The position numbers and the translations under genes were made by a program. Shown one piece after another: positions 45,246-56,219 of a stretch of 64,000 nt of DNA. The notes under the pieces were generated by a model that saw only the letters and a list, made by a program, of their open reading frames with translations, did no database searches and had not been told where the DNA came from. Source of the DNA: Mikania micrantha (taxonomy: Eukaryota; Streptophyta; Magnoliopsida; Asterales; Asteraceae); assembly GCA_009363875.1 (NCBI GenBank), contig CM018691.1, forward strand, positions 43,335,399 to 43,399,398. The letters run 5' to 3'. The number at the start of each line of letters is the position of its first letter. Positions within the stretch are counted from its first letter, which is position 1.

Positions 45246-46445
45246 CTGATTTTTTTATGTTTTGATCATTTTGATATTTTGGTCATAACTTTCACATACG
45301 AACTCCGTTTTCATCCGTTCAAGTTGCGTTGGAACTGTAACGAGAATACGAATGCATTAGAATGATAAAATTCATATTTTAGTCCGAACACGAAATCGCG
45401 TATAATTACGATTAATTGAATAAAATCAAATATGATTTTATTTAATCGATTTCAGTGACACGCGTACTTCCGTATGCCTAATTCTCACACTTTAACATAC
45501 GTGTGTTGACACGTATGTGATTTCAAGCACAAAACGATTATTCGAATAACAATAGGTTATTGTTTAAATCACAGATTCTTCGTAGAGGATTTCTACGCGA
45601 GTTCACACATACTTGATCATTCTGCTAAAAACAAAGGTGCGTACACGGCCCTTTCTTATTTTAAACTGTTTGGGGGAGAAAACATGTGCAACAAACTGAT
45701 TTTTAGATACATATCACTTGCATGAGTTATCTGTTTACATTATGTGACAATATATCAACTTGAAAGTCCTTACACACCTCGAACCGTTTAGTTTGCTGTA
45801 ATGCAAAGCGTGGTAGTTGGAAATAGATCTATTAGGTTTGACAAACCTCACCTGGTAGATGGGATCTACGCAGGTGTTTGACTGACCAAACACAATTTTT
45901 ACTATTGTTGTGATAGACAATAGTGGCAAGGCGAAAACATGCTATAGCATGGCAACTAGTCAGCTTCGGTGTCGAACACGTATGTAAATAGTTTATATGA
46001 CTAGCTATCATGACTGTGCAATTGTGATTATGTTATCTACAACTTGTTATTCAAACTGATGTTTTGAACACTATGAATATTTAAAACCTGTGTTATGCAC
46101 CAACCTTTGTGTTGACTTGATTTGCATGTTTTCTCAGGACGCTAAGGCGCGCGTTACAGCTGGCATGGACTAGGAAGATAGAGTCTCATGCATTATAAAC
46201 TTTGAACATTTGAATTTGAATATTTCAGTATTTTGATTTGTAATGTTTTACTTATCAACAGTTTATTGGTTTTGATTTGAAACGCTTCCGCAACTTTTTG
46301 TAAACTCTGAATATTATGTTTTTAAAGACCAACGTATGTTTTGAAATTCATATAGAGGTCTTCGCTATGTCTAATGATCTGAGATCCTGGTTTGTCACGT
46401 TCCCAAACGGTGTGATTCCGTTAGTTGAAATTTGGGGGTGTGACA

Positions 46446-49400
46446 TTAATATTTATTATTAAATTATTGTTGATAAAAAGTCTAGCACAGAGTGTTGTTT
46501 AAATGCATGGATTTGCATTTGGTGAATTTTTGAGATTTCGGTACCGTTCGGCGGTGTTTAAACGAACGTTGGTGACGAATCGATTAACGAATTTAGTAAA
46601 TATGCTTGGTTTAGCATAAAATGATAAATCATAAATGGATAAATTAAGTTAACGATGAAAACCATGAATTTTGGTGTTAACTGTCCATTTTACTAACAAC
46701 CGACTTAATGTGCATTTTAGCCGGGTAAAAGGAATTAATTATTCAAATAATATTGAAGGTCATCGTTTTGACTAAAATTTGATCGTTTAAGTACGATTAA
46801 ATATTATATTAATTTTAGTATAAAAATCGTATTTTTATTAAATTTCCGGTACAAAGTTTATACACCGTAGGACTCAAAATATACCTATAATACTTCTAGA
46901 ACTTCCACCTTATGCTCTTGTAATGCCATGTGGAAGACACATGTCACAAGAATATCAATTATCGGATTTTTAAAATCTTGGACATCATCATTTGATCCAT
47001 TTTCACACTTCAACTCCATCTTCTCCACTCTCTCTCTATCACCTACGTTTCCCTTCCTCTCTCTACCAAACCCATCATTTTGTTTATTTCTAGCTTCATC
47101 CTTCTTCAATTCTAAGGATTATTGGTGATTTTTGGTGTTTTGGAAAGAGCTTTGATCAAAAAACAACCTATTATATCATCAAAACTAAGGTAATATACTC
47201 ACATTTATGTGGGTGTTTGTTAAAAGTTGGTTCATCCAAAGAATGTGTTTTAAATCAAATGGGTTTTTATGGAAAATGATAGTGTGTATAAATATGGAGA
47301 TGGTGATTCTAATCACATGCATGTGTGTATATATATATATACAAGTATGTACATGTGATATAAATTACATGCATGAACATATATGTATATATATGTGTTC
47401 GAATATATATAGATATGTATGTACATGTGAGATGATTACATGCATGTATATATATATGGGTGAGTGTGAGATCTTGAATGCATGAATATATGTATATGTA
47501 ATTGTTAGATACATGCATGTATACATGTATGAATATATATGGATATGTATGATTTTTTCATACATGCATGTATGTTTACATACATGGTATATTTATATAT
47601 GAATGCATGAATGTTTTGATGTCATGTATACATGTGTGAGTATGATGTACATGCATGATGGTTATGCATGCATGGGTATGTATGTAATTATTATCTAGTT
47701 ATTGAATTTTAAAAATAGTAATAATAATAATAATTAATATTTTATGAAATATGTTAGATCTGATATAAAAGCTTAAATATAGTTAAAAATATAAATATTT
47801 TTGTTGTAAAATGAATAAAGAATGGTTAGATAACTTAGACATAATTTTTGTTACCTTAAAATTGATGTTTTGATAAGATAAAATCTTTAAAAATAGAGTT
47901 TTCTATAAATAATTTTTAACAGATTTTTATCAGTAAATTATAGGAATCTATAACATATTTAAGGTATAAAATTTAGTGGTTTTAGAAATGTAATGATATA
48001 ATGGTTATTAAGGACCGAAAATACATGTTTTCGACTATTTTTAACATATAAAAAGAGTCTTTATATGAATCTGATTTTGATCAGAAAATTTATAAGTTTT
48101 TATGATAAAAATTTGTAATTTATAATGTATAAGTTTTGTAAGAAAAATATAAAATGAAATATTTGAAAACTATGTCTAAAAATGGCGTAAAAACATCGTT
48201 TTAACGCATAATTTTGACATAATTTTGTGGCTGATTTTTAATCAGAAAATTTAATATAAAAATAAGACTAAAAATACTTATTTTGAAGTATTAAAAGTGA
48301 CTTAATTCATAATACATGTTGATGTGCTTGTGTGTTAAGTTGTCGGTTTTGTGAGTAAAATACGAACAAATTGTCAAACTTGAAAAATAATTATAAATAA
48401 TTAAGTTTAGAGTTAAAATTGATTTTAACAAAGATAACTTAGTTATTTTGAAATTTTATAACTTAATAACGTTAACTTATGATTTATGATAAATAACTAA
48501 ATTCAAGTCACCAACAGGTCGTTTGTGATCTGTTTGCCTTAGTGGAATGTGTTTAACTCTAGTTATGTTGGGTGAACAACTTACATGATGGACTTTTATT
48601 TAGACTGGTAATGTGTCCCTTGGGTTTTAGGGCGCTAGTGAGAACAGTTGGGTTATTTGGAAATCTTTGTTGCTAGCAGGAACGCATTGAGGTGAGTTTC
48701 ACGGCCCCTTTTTATTAATGTTTTTGGTTTTTGATAAACCGGGGGAGAAACATACCGGGAAAAGAAATATTTAAATTGTAATGTATGGTTTGGAGTGATA
48801 TGTGACTTAGATAGCTCTTAAGTAAGTGCAGACATTTGTATATGTGTTCTCTGTGTATTCGCTCCAGAGGGGATTCGCTCCCGCAGTCATAATAACTAGT
48901 CTCGGGGGAGGGACCGCAGGATATATTGGTAGATCTATCGGGTTTGACAACCCACTCCCCGACCAGCAGTAATGGTCCGTGAGTAACGGGAGCAATATAT
49001 ATTGAGGGGTGTTCGCACCTTGGTTTTGGTTTGATTATGGGCTCATGGTGTCTATCGTATCGTAGTACCTAGCTAGTCTACGATGAGTTCTCTATCACGA
49101 TGTTTTTGATACATTACGTTCTTTTCCTTTGCTTAAATGTTTTTATATGAAAACCTGTGAACTCACTAACCCGTTTGGTTGACACTTGCTTTTAAATTTG
49201 GTATGTTTCTCAGGTAAGTAGCATGATGATAGGAAAGGAAAACCGGTTCTTGAAAGCGAACGTACAAGGGATAATTATATTGGGACCGGTTATTGAAATG
49301 TTAAAAATAGATGTTTTGTAATAAGAATGTAGAACTTATGTCAACAATTTCTCGATGACTTTTTATATAAATATCCTTGTTTTATTTAAATCGTTTGCTT

Positions 49401-49473
49401 AACTTATACTTATGTTAGTTACTGTTGACACCAAGACTCTGTTAAGTCTTCTGCCGTGGGTCGGGGTGTGACA
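46446..49473 (+). repeat. Gypsy-C 3' LTR, second piece (with TTAAT TSD)
   Basis: Resumes with TTAATATTTATTATT and ends GGTCGGGGTGTGACA. It lacks the hAT MITE of the 5' LTR. Contains CATGCATG clusters around 47310-47680. Confidence 0.92.
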
Positions 49474-49552
49474 GATACTTGACAGATACTTTTTGTAAAT
49501 TGTATTCTATATATTGATTGCCATACTCCCTAATTGGGTAGTGTGTGCAACA
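49474..49552 (+). repeat. Copia-E 5' LTR, right piece (with GATAC TSD)
   Basis: After the TSD the sequence TTTGTAAATTGTATTCTATA and following bases up to GGGTAGTGTG match 53199-53250. The LTR probably ends GTGTGCAACA at 49552; a degenerate PBS-like GATCATATGAGCC follows. Confidence 0.75.
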
Positions 49553-50060
49553 GATCATATGAGCCCTTCAACGTCACATGTCTCCAGTGCTACGCCTTTA
49601 ATGTGAGCGGTCAGTATACTAAAAACAACACTAAATTCAATTTAATTCACCTAAGCTAAAGTCACCAAATCTAATCCTAGACCTATACTTAACCTAAACA
49701 CCTAGTAATAATCGAAAAACCTAAACTAGACCGCTCCTAAGGAAAGTGTACCTGTCGGTGGCAGAATAGCTGATGGATGTCCGGATATCGAACCAATGGA
49801 CACTAGGAAAGTGTACCTGGTACCAGGAAATCTCGATAGGCGTACCACCTAGGTCAAAATTTATTGTTTTTCTTCGCTTGTTCACCCGCTCTTGATTCCG
49901 ACGCCCGTTTGCCTTCATTTCTGCTCCTCCGGGACACATTCCTGCACAAAAATACTAAAATGTAAAAAGGAACTAAAATCGACTCGAAATATATATACAA
50001 AACTAACGAGAACAGACTCGAATATGTACGAAAACAGATGTGTTAAACTAACACATATGC
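49553..50060. other. Unexplained segment where Copia-E gag should be
   Basis: About 500 bp with no gag homology and no convincing ORF. It contains a repeated GGAAAGTGTACCTG (about 49740 and 49807) about 67 bp apart. It may be a foreign insertion or a leftover of another element; I cannot identify it. Confidence 0.45.
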
Positions 50061-53000
50061 CTTATACCGGTACAACCTCTATCTCCTTCGGGATGGTAAA
50101 TCTCTTCCTATTTCCCATATTGGACAGTCAAATATTGCAAATCATTTATTCTAAAGAATATCTTGGTTATCCCAAATATCACTAACAACTTGTTGTCTGT
50201 TAGCAAACTAACATCTGACAGCAGTGTTGATGTTCTATTTTCACAACCAAATTTTTATATTCAGGATTGAACAACGAAGGAGACTCTAGCTCAAGGGCAA
50301 TGTGAACAGGGAGTTTATGTTTTCTCAAATAAGGCACAAGCTTTGGTTGCCACTTCGAGACCCAAGACAAAAGCCTCTTTTGAATTATGACATTCTAGAT
50401 AAGGACATGTGTCCTTTGATTCTCTTAAATTGTTAAATAAGTTGGGTTGTTTGGAGGTTACCTCATTTTTAGCTAAATCTGATTTATGCTCCCCTTGTCA
50501 ATTAGCTAAATCACAACATTTACCTTTCTTTTTAAATGAGAAACGTGCCTCAAATATACTTGATTTGATTCATTGTGACTTGTGGGGACCATCACCCGTA
50601 TGCTCAACTGATGATAACATGTTTAATGCAGTTTTTGTAGATGATTACTCACAATTTGTGTGGTTTTATCCATTAAAAACAAAGTCTCGTTTTTTATGTG
50701 ATTTTTCAAGCATTTATCAATCTTGCTCAAATTCTTTTTGAACGAAAAATCAAATGTTTCCGAAGTGATGGTCGTGGTGAATTTGTTAATCATCATGTGA
50801 GAAAGTTACTTGAAGATAATGGTACTTTTCACCAAATTTCTTGTCCCTACAGGCCTCAACAAAATGGTCGTGCAGAAAGAAAGCATAGAAGCATTGTTAA
50901 AACAGGTCTTGCGATGCTATTTCATGGGGAAATTCCCCATTGTTATTGGCCATATGCCTTCAGTTCGGCCATGTACATTCTCAACCGCATTCCATCTCGG
51001 GTATTACAAAACAAATCGATGTTTGAAGTTGTGTACAATCGGATGCCAAGTTATGATGTTTTTCACCCCTTTGGTTGTCTGGTTTACCCGTATCTACGTG
51101 ATTATGCAGAAAACAAACTATCTCCTCGGAGCCTTCCATGTGTTTTCTTGGGTTATTGTTCTCAATACAAAGGATTTTATTATCTTGAGCCATCCTCGTC
51201 ACGAATCTTTATTACCAGACGTGGTCGATTTAATGAGATGACCTTTCCATTTACCAGCACTCAATCCACCACTCCCTAAACCGACTAAAGAATTTCTCAT
51301 TTTTTGGGGACATCCTTCATGAATCATCCCCTCAGAACCCCACCCCTATCACACCCACACCCTCGGCCCAACATCAACTTCATCCTTCTACTCCACCAGC
51401 CCAAACAACCTCATCTCAAGCCCACCCTGCACCATCACTTCCCCATAATACCACCGTAAACATCCCATCTCCCATACCGCAACCACTTCCATTACCAACC
51501 CATCCCATGCAAACTTGTGCAAAGTCAGGTATTTTCAAAACAAAGCACAAGGCTAATTTTTGTAAACATGAACCTCGCGGCTTGATTAAATCCCTATTAT
51601 CCACGACTAATCCTCGTACTTTCAAGAAAGCTTCCCTCCAACCGATATGGGTTAATGATATGCAAAAGGAAATGGATGCTCTCTACAAAAACGATACCTG
51701 GACATTAGTCCCTCACCCTAAATATCACAATGTGGTTGGTTGTAAATTGTTGTATCGTACCAAATAGAATGATGATGGTTCCATTGAATGACATAAATCT
51801 CGTTTGGTTGTGCAAGGTTTTAGTCAAGTTCATGGTATAGGCTTTTCTCACACATTTAGTCCCGTGGTTAAAGCCACCACCGTTCTTATCGTATTATCTT
51901 AGGCCGTCATCAACTCATGGACGCTACACCAGTTGGATGTCTCAAATGCATTTCTCCACGGGAATCTAACTGATATTGTCTTTATGGAACAACCACCGGG
52001 GTTCTCTAATGCACACTTTCCTAATCATGTGTGCCGTCTCAACAAGGCTCTCTATGGTCTCAATCAAGCTCCCCGTGCTAGGTTCCATCATTTGAGTGAT
52101 TTTTTAATTAAAAATGGCTTTTGTTGTAGCAAATATGACACTTCCTTGTTCGTCTTAAAACAAGGCACATGCATTCTATACTTACTCGTCTATGTGGAAG
52201 ATATCATTCTCACGGGGAACGATGTTTCAATCATAAACCGATTCACTTTGACACTTAACAATGAATTTGCTATTCGTGATCTTGGGAAGCTAAACTATTT
52301 TCTGGGCTTAGAAGTCACCTACACATCCTCAGGATTATTTATGTCACAAGCCAAGTATGCGCACACAATACTTGAACGGGCCGAGCTTCTTGATGGAAAA
52401 CCAATTAACACTCCTTTGGCTGCCAATGCTGCGTTTGTTCTAATGGCGACCCATTTCCTGACCCTTCTCAATATCGGTCGCTTGTCGGTGCTCTTCAATA
52501 TCTCACCATTAGTAGACCAGACATTGCTTATGCCGTGAACCAAGTCAGTCAGTTTCTCCAAGCCCCAACTTTTGCTCACTTTCAACATGTTGAAGGATAA
52601 TTCCATATATCAAAGGCACATTAAAATTTGGCCTTGTATTCTCTCGGCCTCAAACCACTACTTTATATGGATATTCCGATGCCGATTGGGCTCGATGTAT
52701 TGAAAATCGGCGATCTACCTCTGGCTACTCAATATTCCTGGGTGGCAACTTCGTTTCCTGAAGTGCAAAGAAACAACCTATTGTCTCCCGATCCAGCTGC
52801 AAATTGGAATATCGGGCTATGGCAAATGCTGTAGCAGAAATCATCTGGGTTACACATCTATTGACGGAGCTTCATGCGTTGCCTCCCTCTTGTCCGACGC
52901 TTTTATGTGATAATCAAAGTGTCCTGTTTCTCACACAAAATCCGGTTTCCCACAAGCGCTCTAAGCACATCGATCTTGACTATCACTTCATTCGAGAGCT

Positions 53001-53121
53001 TGTCGCCACAGGGAAACTCCATATGCAGTTTATTCCAACCAAGCTACAGATTGCCGACATCTTCACAAAGAGCTTGCCTCGACATCAGTTTGAGTTTTTT
53101 TCGGGACAAGCTTCGGATTAG
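50061..53121 (+). pseudogene. Copia-E pol (Ty1/copia): integrase, reverse transcriptase, RNase H
   Basis: A decayed copia polyprotein. GAG-pre-integrase end and zinc region (HVSFDSLKLLNKLG, then CSPCQLAKSQ), integrase core with HCDLWGPSP, FVDDYSQFVW, a frame break near 50740, then FRSDGRGEFVNHH and PQQNGRAERKHR. RT: LYKNDTWTLV, stops near 51768 and 51791, QLDVSNAFLHGNL, KALYGLNQAPRA, then LLVYVEDIIL where the usual YVDD reads YVED, and LGKLNYFLGLEV. RNase H: EYRAMANAVAEIIW, LLCDNQSV and the ADIFTKSLP end at about 53070. At least four stops or frameshifts. Confidence 0.88.
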
Positions 53122-53138
53122 TCCGCCACCTTCCGTTT

Positions 53139-53146
53139 GAGGGGGA
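53139..53146 (+). promoter_or_regulatory. Copia-E polypurine tract
   Basis: GAGGGGGA just before the 3' LTR. Confidence 0.75.
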
Positions 53147-53147
53147 A

Positions 53148-53250
53148 TATTAGTATATATCTATTGTTGTACTATGTATATTTCTAGAAGGATCCATTTG
53201 TAAATTGTATTCTATATATTGATTGCCATACTCCCTAACTGGGTAGTGTG
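53148..53250 (+). repeat. Copia-E 3' LTR
   Basis: A short LTR (about 103 bp preserved) starting TATTAGTATATATC and ending GGGTAGTGTG, matching the split 5' LTR. The terminal bases are diverged, so the exact ends and TSD are uncertain. Confidence 0.78.
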
Positions 53251-53979
53251 ATTAATTACCACAACTTTCAGTTGTTCTTTTATAAAATTGAACTTTTTTG
53301 TATTACAAGAGTTACACAGCTTTTGTCGCTAGTGTGCTCTTGATGTGAAACAAAAGTCACAAATTTATCCTTCCAAACAAATAAAAACATAAAAAGTCAC
53401 AAATTTGTTTACATATTTTTTATATGTAAATAAAAGACAGGTAATAAAATTCTTGTCTTAGTAATCCTCTTTTGTCGTCATTTTTTATTTTTTTTATTTT
53501 TCCACCATCCATCATCTTGAGGTCTTTGATTTGAGTTACACTATCACCCCAACCAAGACGAAATACGTTGGGGGTGTAATTTTATTCTTCAATAGCTCGT
53601 TGTGGTATATTAAAGTTACAATATTTAAGACATCCACTTTAAATATGTCACACCCGACCGACAGCGAAATACGTCGAAGTGTGAGCTTGACTATTCATTT
53701 GCTCATGCTAGTATTGTAATGTTTCGTTAGTTAAAGCATCTTTATTAATCAACACAAACCAATCATACTATATATCTTCATATATCCATTGAATTACAAT
53801 CCATAACATTACATTACAATACACATAATATTCGAATTATAATTGAATACTAAAACATTTTTTATGAATGTAACTAGGTCAAATAAATCCTATCTTATGT
53901 CTTCACATTGTGTTCATCTTAACCTGTTACATACGTAAAAATGGTTTTGGGTCATATATATGAATAGTTGGTAAGTATA
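53251..53979. other. AT-rich intergenic DNA right of the nest
   Basis: No supported gene. Two short related GTCACACC / AAATACGTYG pieces at 53565 and 53645-53690 look like gypsy LTR debris. Confidence 0.45.
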
Positions 53980-53987
53980 ACATATAG
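53980..53987. repeat. 8-bp TSD of second hAT element, left copy
   Basis: ACATATAG here, ACATATAA at 54847-54854: seven of eight bases match. Confidence 0.7.
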
Positions 53988-54846
53988 TAGTGGTGCACAA
54001 AAAACTGGTTAACCAAACCGAACCGGTTTTTGGACCGGTTAGGAACTGGTTTGGACCAACTGAAAAAACCGCCGATTTTGGACGGGTTATGAGTTTTGAG
54101 GCAAAACCGGTTAAAGAAAAAAAACCGGTTTTTTGGACCGGTTAGAAAACGGTTAACCGGTTCTAGATTCAAAAAAATAGTCTTTCTAGCCGTTGGGGGA
54201 AATCTAGCCGTTAGGACCGGTTTAACCGGTTAACCGGTCATGCCAAAAAGAACTAGCCGTTTTCTAGCCGTTTTAAACCTTTTTGGACCATTTTGCCCCT
54301 AAACGTAAGTATAAATAGATGAGGATTGTTTTATTTAAGGTTTGATTGGTTTAAAGTTTGAATATGGTTATATTAATTATTAGTTTAATATTAGTTTGAT
54401 TAGTTTAAGGTTTTATTAAGGTTTATTAATTATTAGTTTAAGGTTTGATTGGTTTAAGGTTTGATTAGGTTTTATTAGTTATTAGTTTAATATTATTTTA
54501 ATTATTTTAAGGTTTTATTAGGGTTAATTAATTATTAGTTTTAGGTTTGATTAGGTTAAGGTTTTATTAGTTGAACTTTAAGGTTCAAAACGTATAATAG
54601 AAAAACGGTTCAAAACGGTCAAACGGATAAAAGAAAAACGAAAAAAAAGTATAAAAACCGGTTTGGCAGGTTAACCGGTCCGGTTATTACCCCGTTCGGT
54701 TCCATCGATTTTGAGATATGGGTTAATTTAACCGGTTATTAACCGAACCGGTTTTAAGGAAAATCCGGTAAACCTTCTATACCGGTTAACCAGTTTGGGT
54801 AATGTAAAAACCGGTTTCGACCAGTTAACCGATTTGTACACCACTA
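53988..54846. mobile_element. Second non-autonomous hAT-type foldback element
   Basis: 859 bp with terminal inverted repeats TAGTGGTG(C/T)ACAAA at both ends and a near-perfect 8-bp TSD. Both subterminal regions are dense in AACCGGTT palindromes and GGTTAACC units. The middle consists of diverged repeats of TTTGATTGGTTTAAGG / TATTAGTTTAA. No coding capacity. Confidence 0.82.
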
Positions 54847-54854
54847 ACATATAA

Positions 54855-56219
54855 TATTTTAAAATAAATGATGCATAACAATCAGACTATCTAGAATCAA
54901 TATAGAATCACGTATAGGTTACATGTTTGCACATGCTTCTGCTTCATCAAATCAAAGAAAGTTTTCGGGGACGAAGGTGAGAAATCATACAAAATGAATA
55001 TAATAGCAATAATGTTCTCTCAAACAAGTGTGACACATATACATAGTTAATACTGATCAAGTCTTAACTAATACATGCAAAACACAAGTTTGCAATTGAT
55101 AAATGTTTCTCAAACCAGTTTCAAGTTTAGTATAAAACTTTCAACCAAGTCTGAAATAAATAAATAATAATAAGAATAATAGGTTTCACAAGCAGGTATA
55201 CACATGAAAAGGATTCTAATTAAATAGATCTAAAAGCTTTGCATCACATGGTTTTGATTCTAGATAAACGAAATTTTAATTGAGCATATGTAGCATCCCA
55301 AAATATGAAAAGTAGAAGAGGGAGTATGAATAATCACATGATTGTTTGCCTAGCTAGTCCAAGTCCTTTAATATATTGTAGGATATATGAAGCGCTATAA
55401 GAACAATCTTAGTAAACTAAGTATTCCTAAAGTTCAAGTGCAATGTTTTAGTATCTATGGCATTATATAGTATTGCTAAATCGTATTCCTATCTATACTC
55501 TAAAATAAAAAAATAAATATTTTGCCACATGTCAATTTAGTAGGCTATTATTGCCAAATGTCATTTTTTTAAAAAACTATTGCCACATGTCATTTTTTAA
55601 TTTATACAATCATTCTCTTTCATATTAAATGATAGTTATATTTATCTTCTTTGATTATTAAAGAATTTTAAATCTAATGAATAATGACTTTATACACCTT
55701 TTTTCATATTAAAAAAATAGTTCTAATAAATAAAAATGAAATCTTTTTTTTATAAGCACACTTAAACAAAGTTTATAAAATATGAAATTTTTCTAAAAAT
55801 GAATTATTCTAAAAAATAAAAATTATTTTAAATTTGTAGTTTTAGGAAAATAAAAATTTGTAAAAATAAGTTTTCTTAAAAGAACAAATTAATAATCTAA
55901 GAATAATTATTTAATAATATAAATAAATATTTTTTTATAAATTTTTGATAATAAATATAAATAGAATATTGAGTATTCTATTTACTTATTACTATAATTA
56001 TTATTGCCATAAAATCTATAATAACCTTGTTTGTGTATCACATAGTAGTTATTTATATTTTATTTAGGATAATTTTATAATTATTTAGAATAATTATATA
56101 AGATTATTCCATATTTTTCGTTTATAACTTAGATGTTTTAAATACATGAAATTCACCAAATCTTATAACTTTTAGTTAAATAAATGGTTTTATATAAAAC
56201 ATGTTTTATATAAACACGA
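54855..56219. other. AT-rich DNA with an LTR-like repeat copy
   Basis: No gene seen. About 55230-55470 is, in reverse complement, clearly related to 61680-61950 (shared CATACTCCCTCTT, TTTTGGGATG, TACATATGCT and AATGCCATAGA segments), so it is part of an old dispersed repeat. Confidence 0.5.

Larger units (their letters stand above)
37393..46445 (+). mobile_element. Gypsy-B, young RT-less member of the Gypsy-A family
   Basis: A 9053-bp + strand element inserted in the 3' LTR of Gypsy-C with TSD TTAAT (37388-37392, 46446-46450). 5' LTR truncated (37393-38953), ORF0 remnant, gag-protease, RNase H (part)-integrase-chromodomain-like tail, two PPT modules, full 3' LTR 43601-46445. The RT domain (about 1.2 kb relative to Gypsy-A) and the PBS/leader are missing. 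The two LTRs differ at three positions over 1561 bp, with no indel, so insertion is recent. Confidence 0.95.
43601..46445 (+). repeat. Gypsy-B 3' LTR (full length)
   Basis: 2845 bp from TGTGACAATCCG to GGGGGTGTGACA. Includes a GGCCCA array (43653-43913) and a tRNA-like module (45177-45245). Its second half is clearly homologous to the Gypsy-A LTR (for example GCGCGCGTTACAGCTGGC-like sequence around 46145-46165). Confidence 0.95.
3306..49473 (+). mobile_element. Gypsy-C, Ty3/gypsy chromovirus-like element, host of nested insertions
   Basis: Full span of a + strand gypsy element flanked by the 5-bp TSD GATAC (3301-3305 and 49474-49478). It starts TGTGACATTC and ends GGGTGTGACA. Order: 5' LTR 3306-7075, PBS 7083, decayed gag, protease, RT, RNase H, integrase, chromodomain-like tail, PPT 37298-37307, 3' LTR 37308-37392 plus 46451-49473. 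It is interrupted by a hAT MITE, Copia-D, Gypsy-A and Gypsy-B; without these it is about 11.7 kb. Coding capacity is destroyed by many stops and frameshifts. It is inserted in Copia-E's 5' LTR. Confidence 0.93.
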
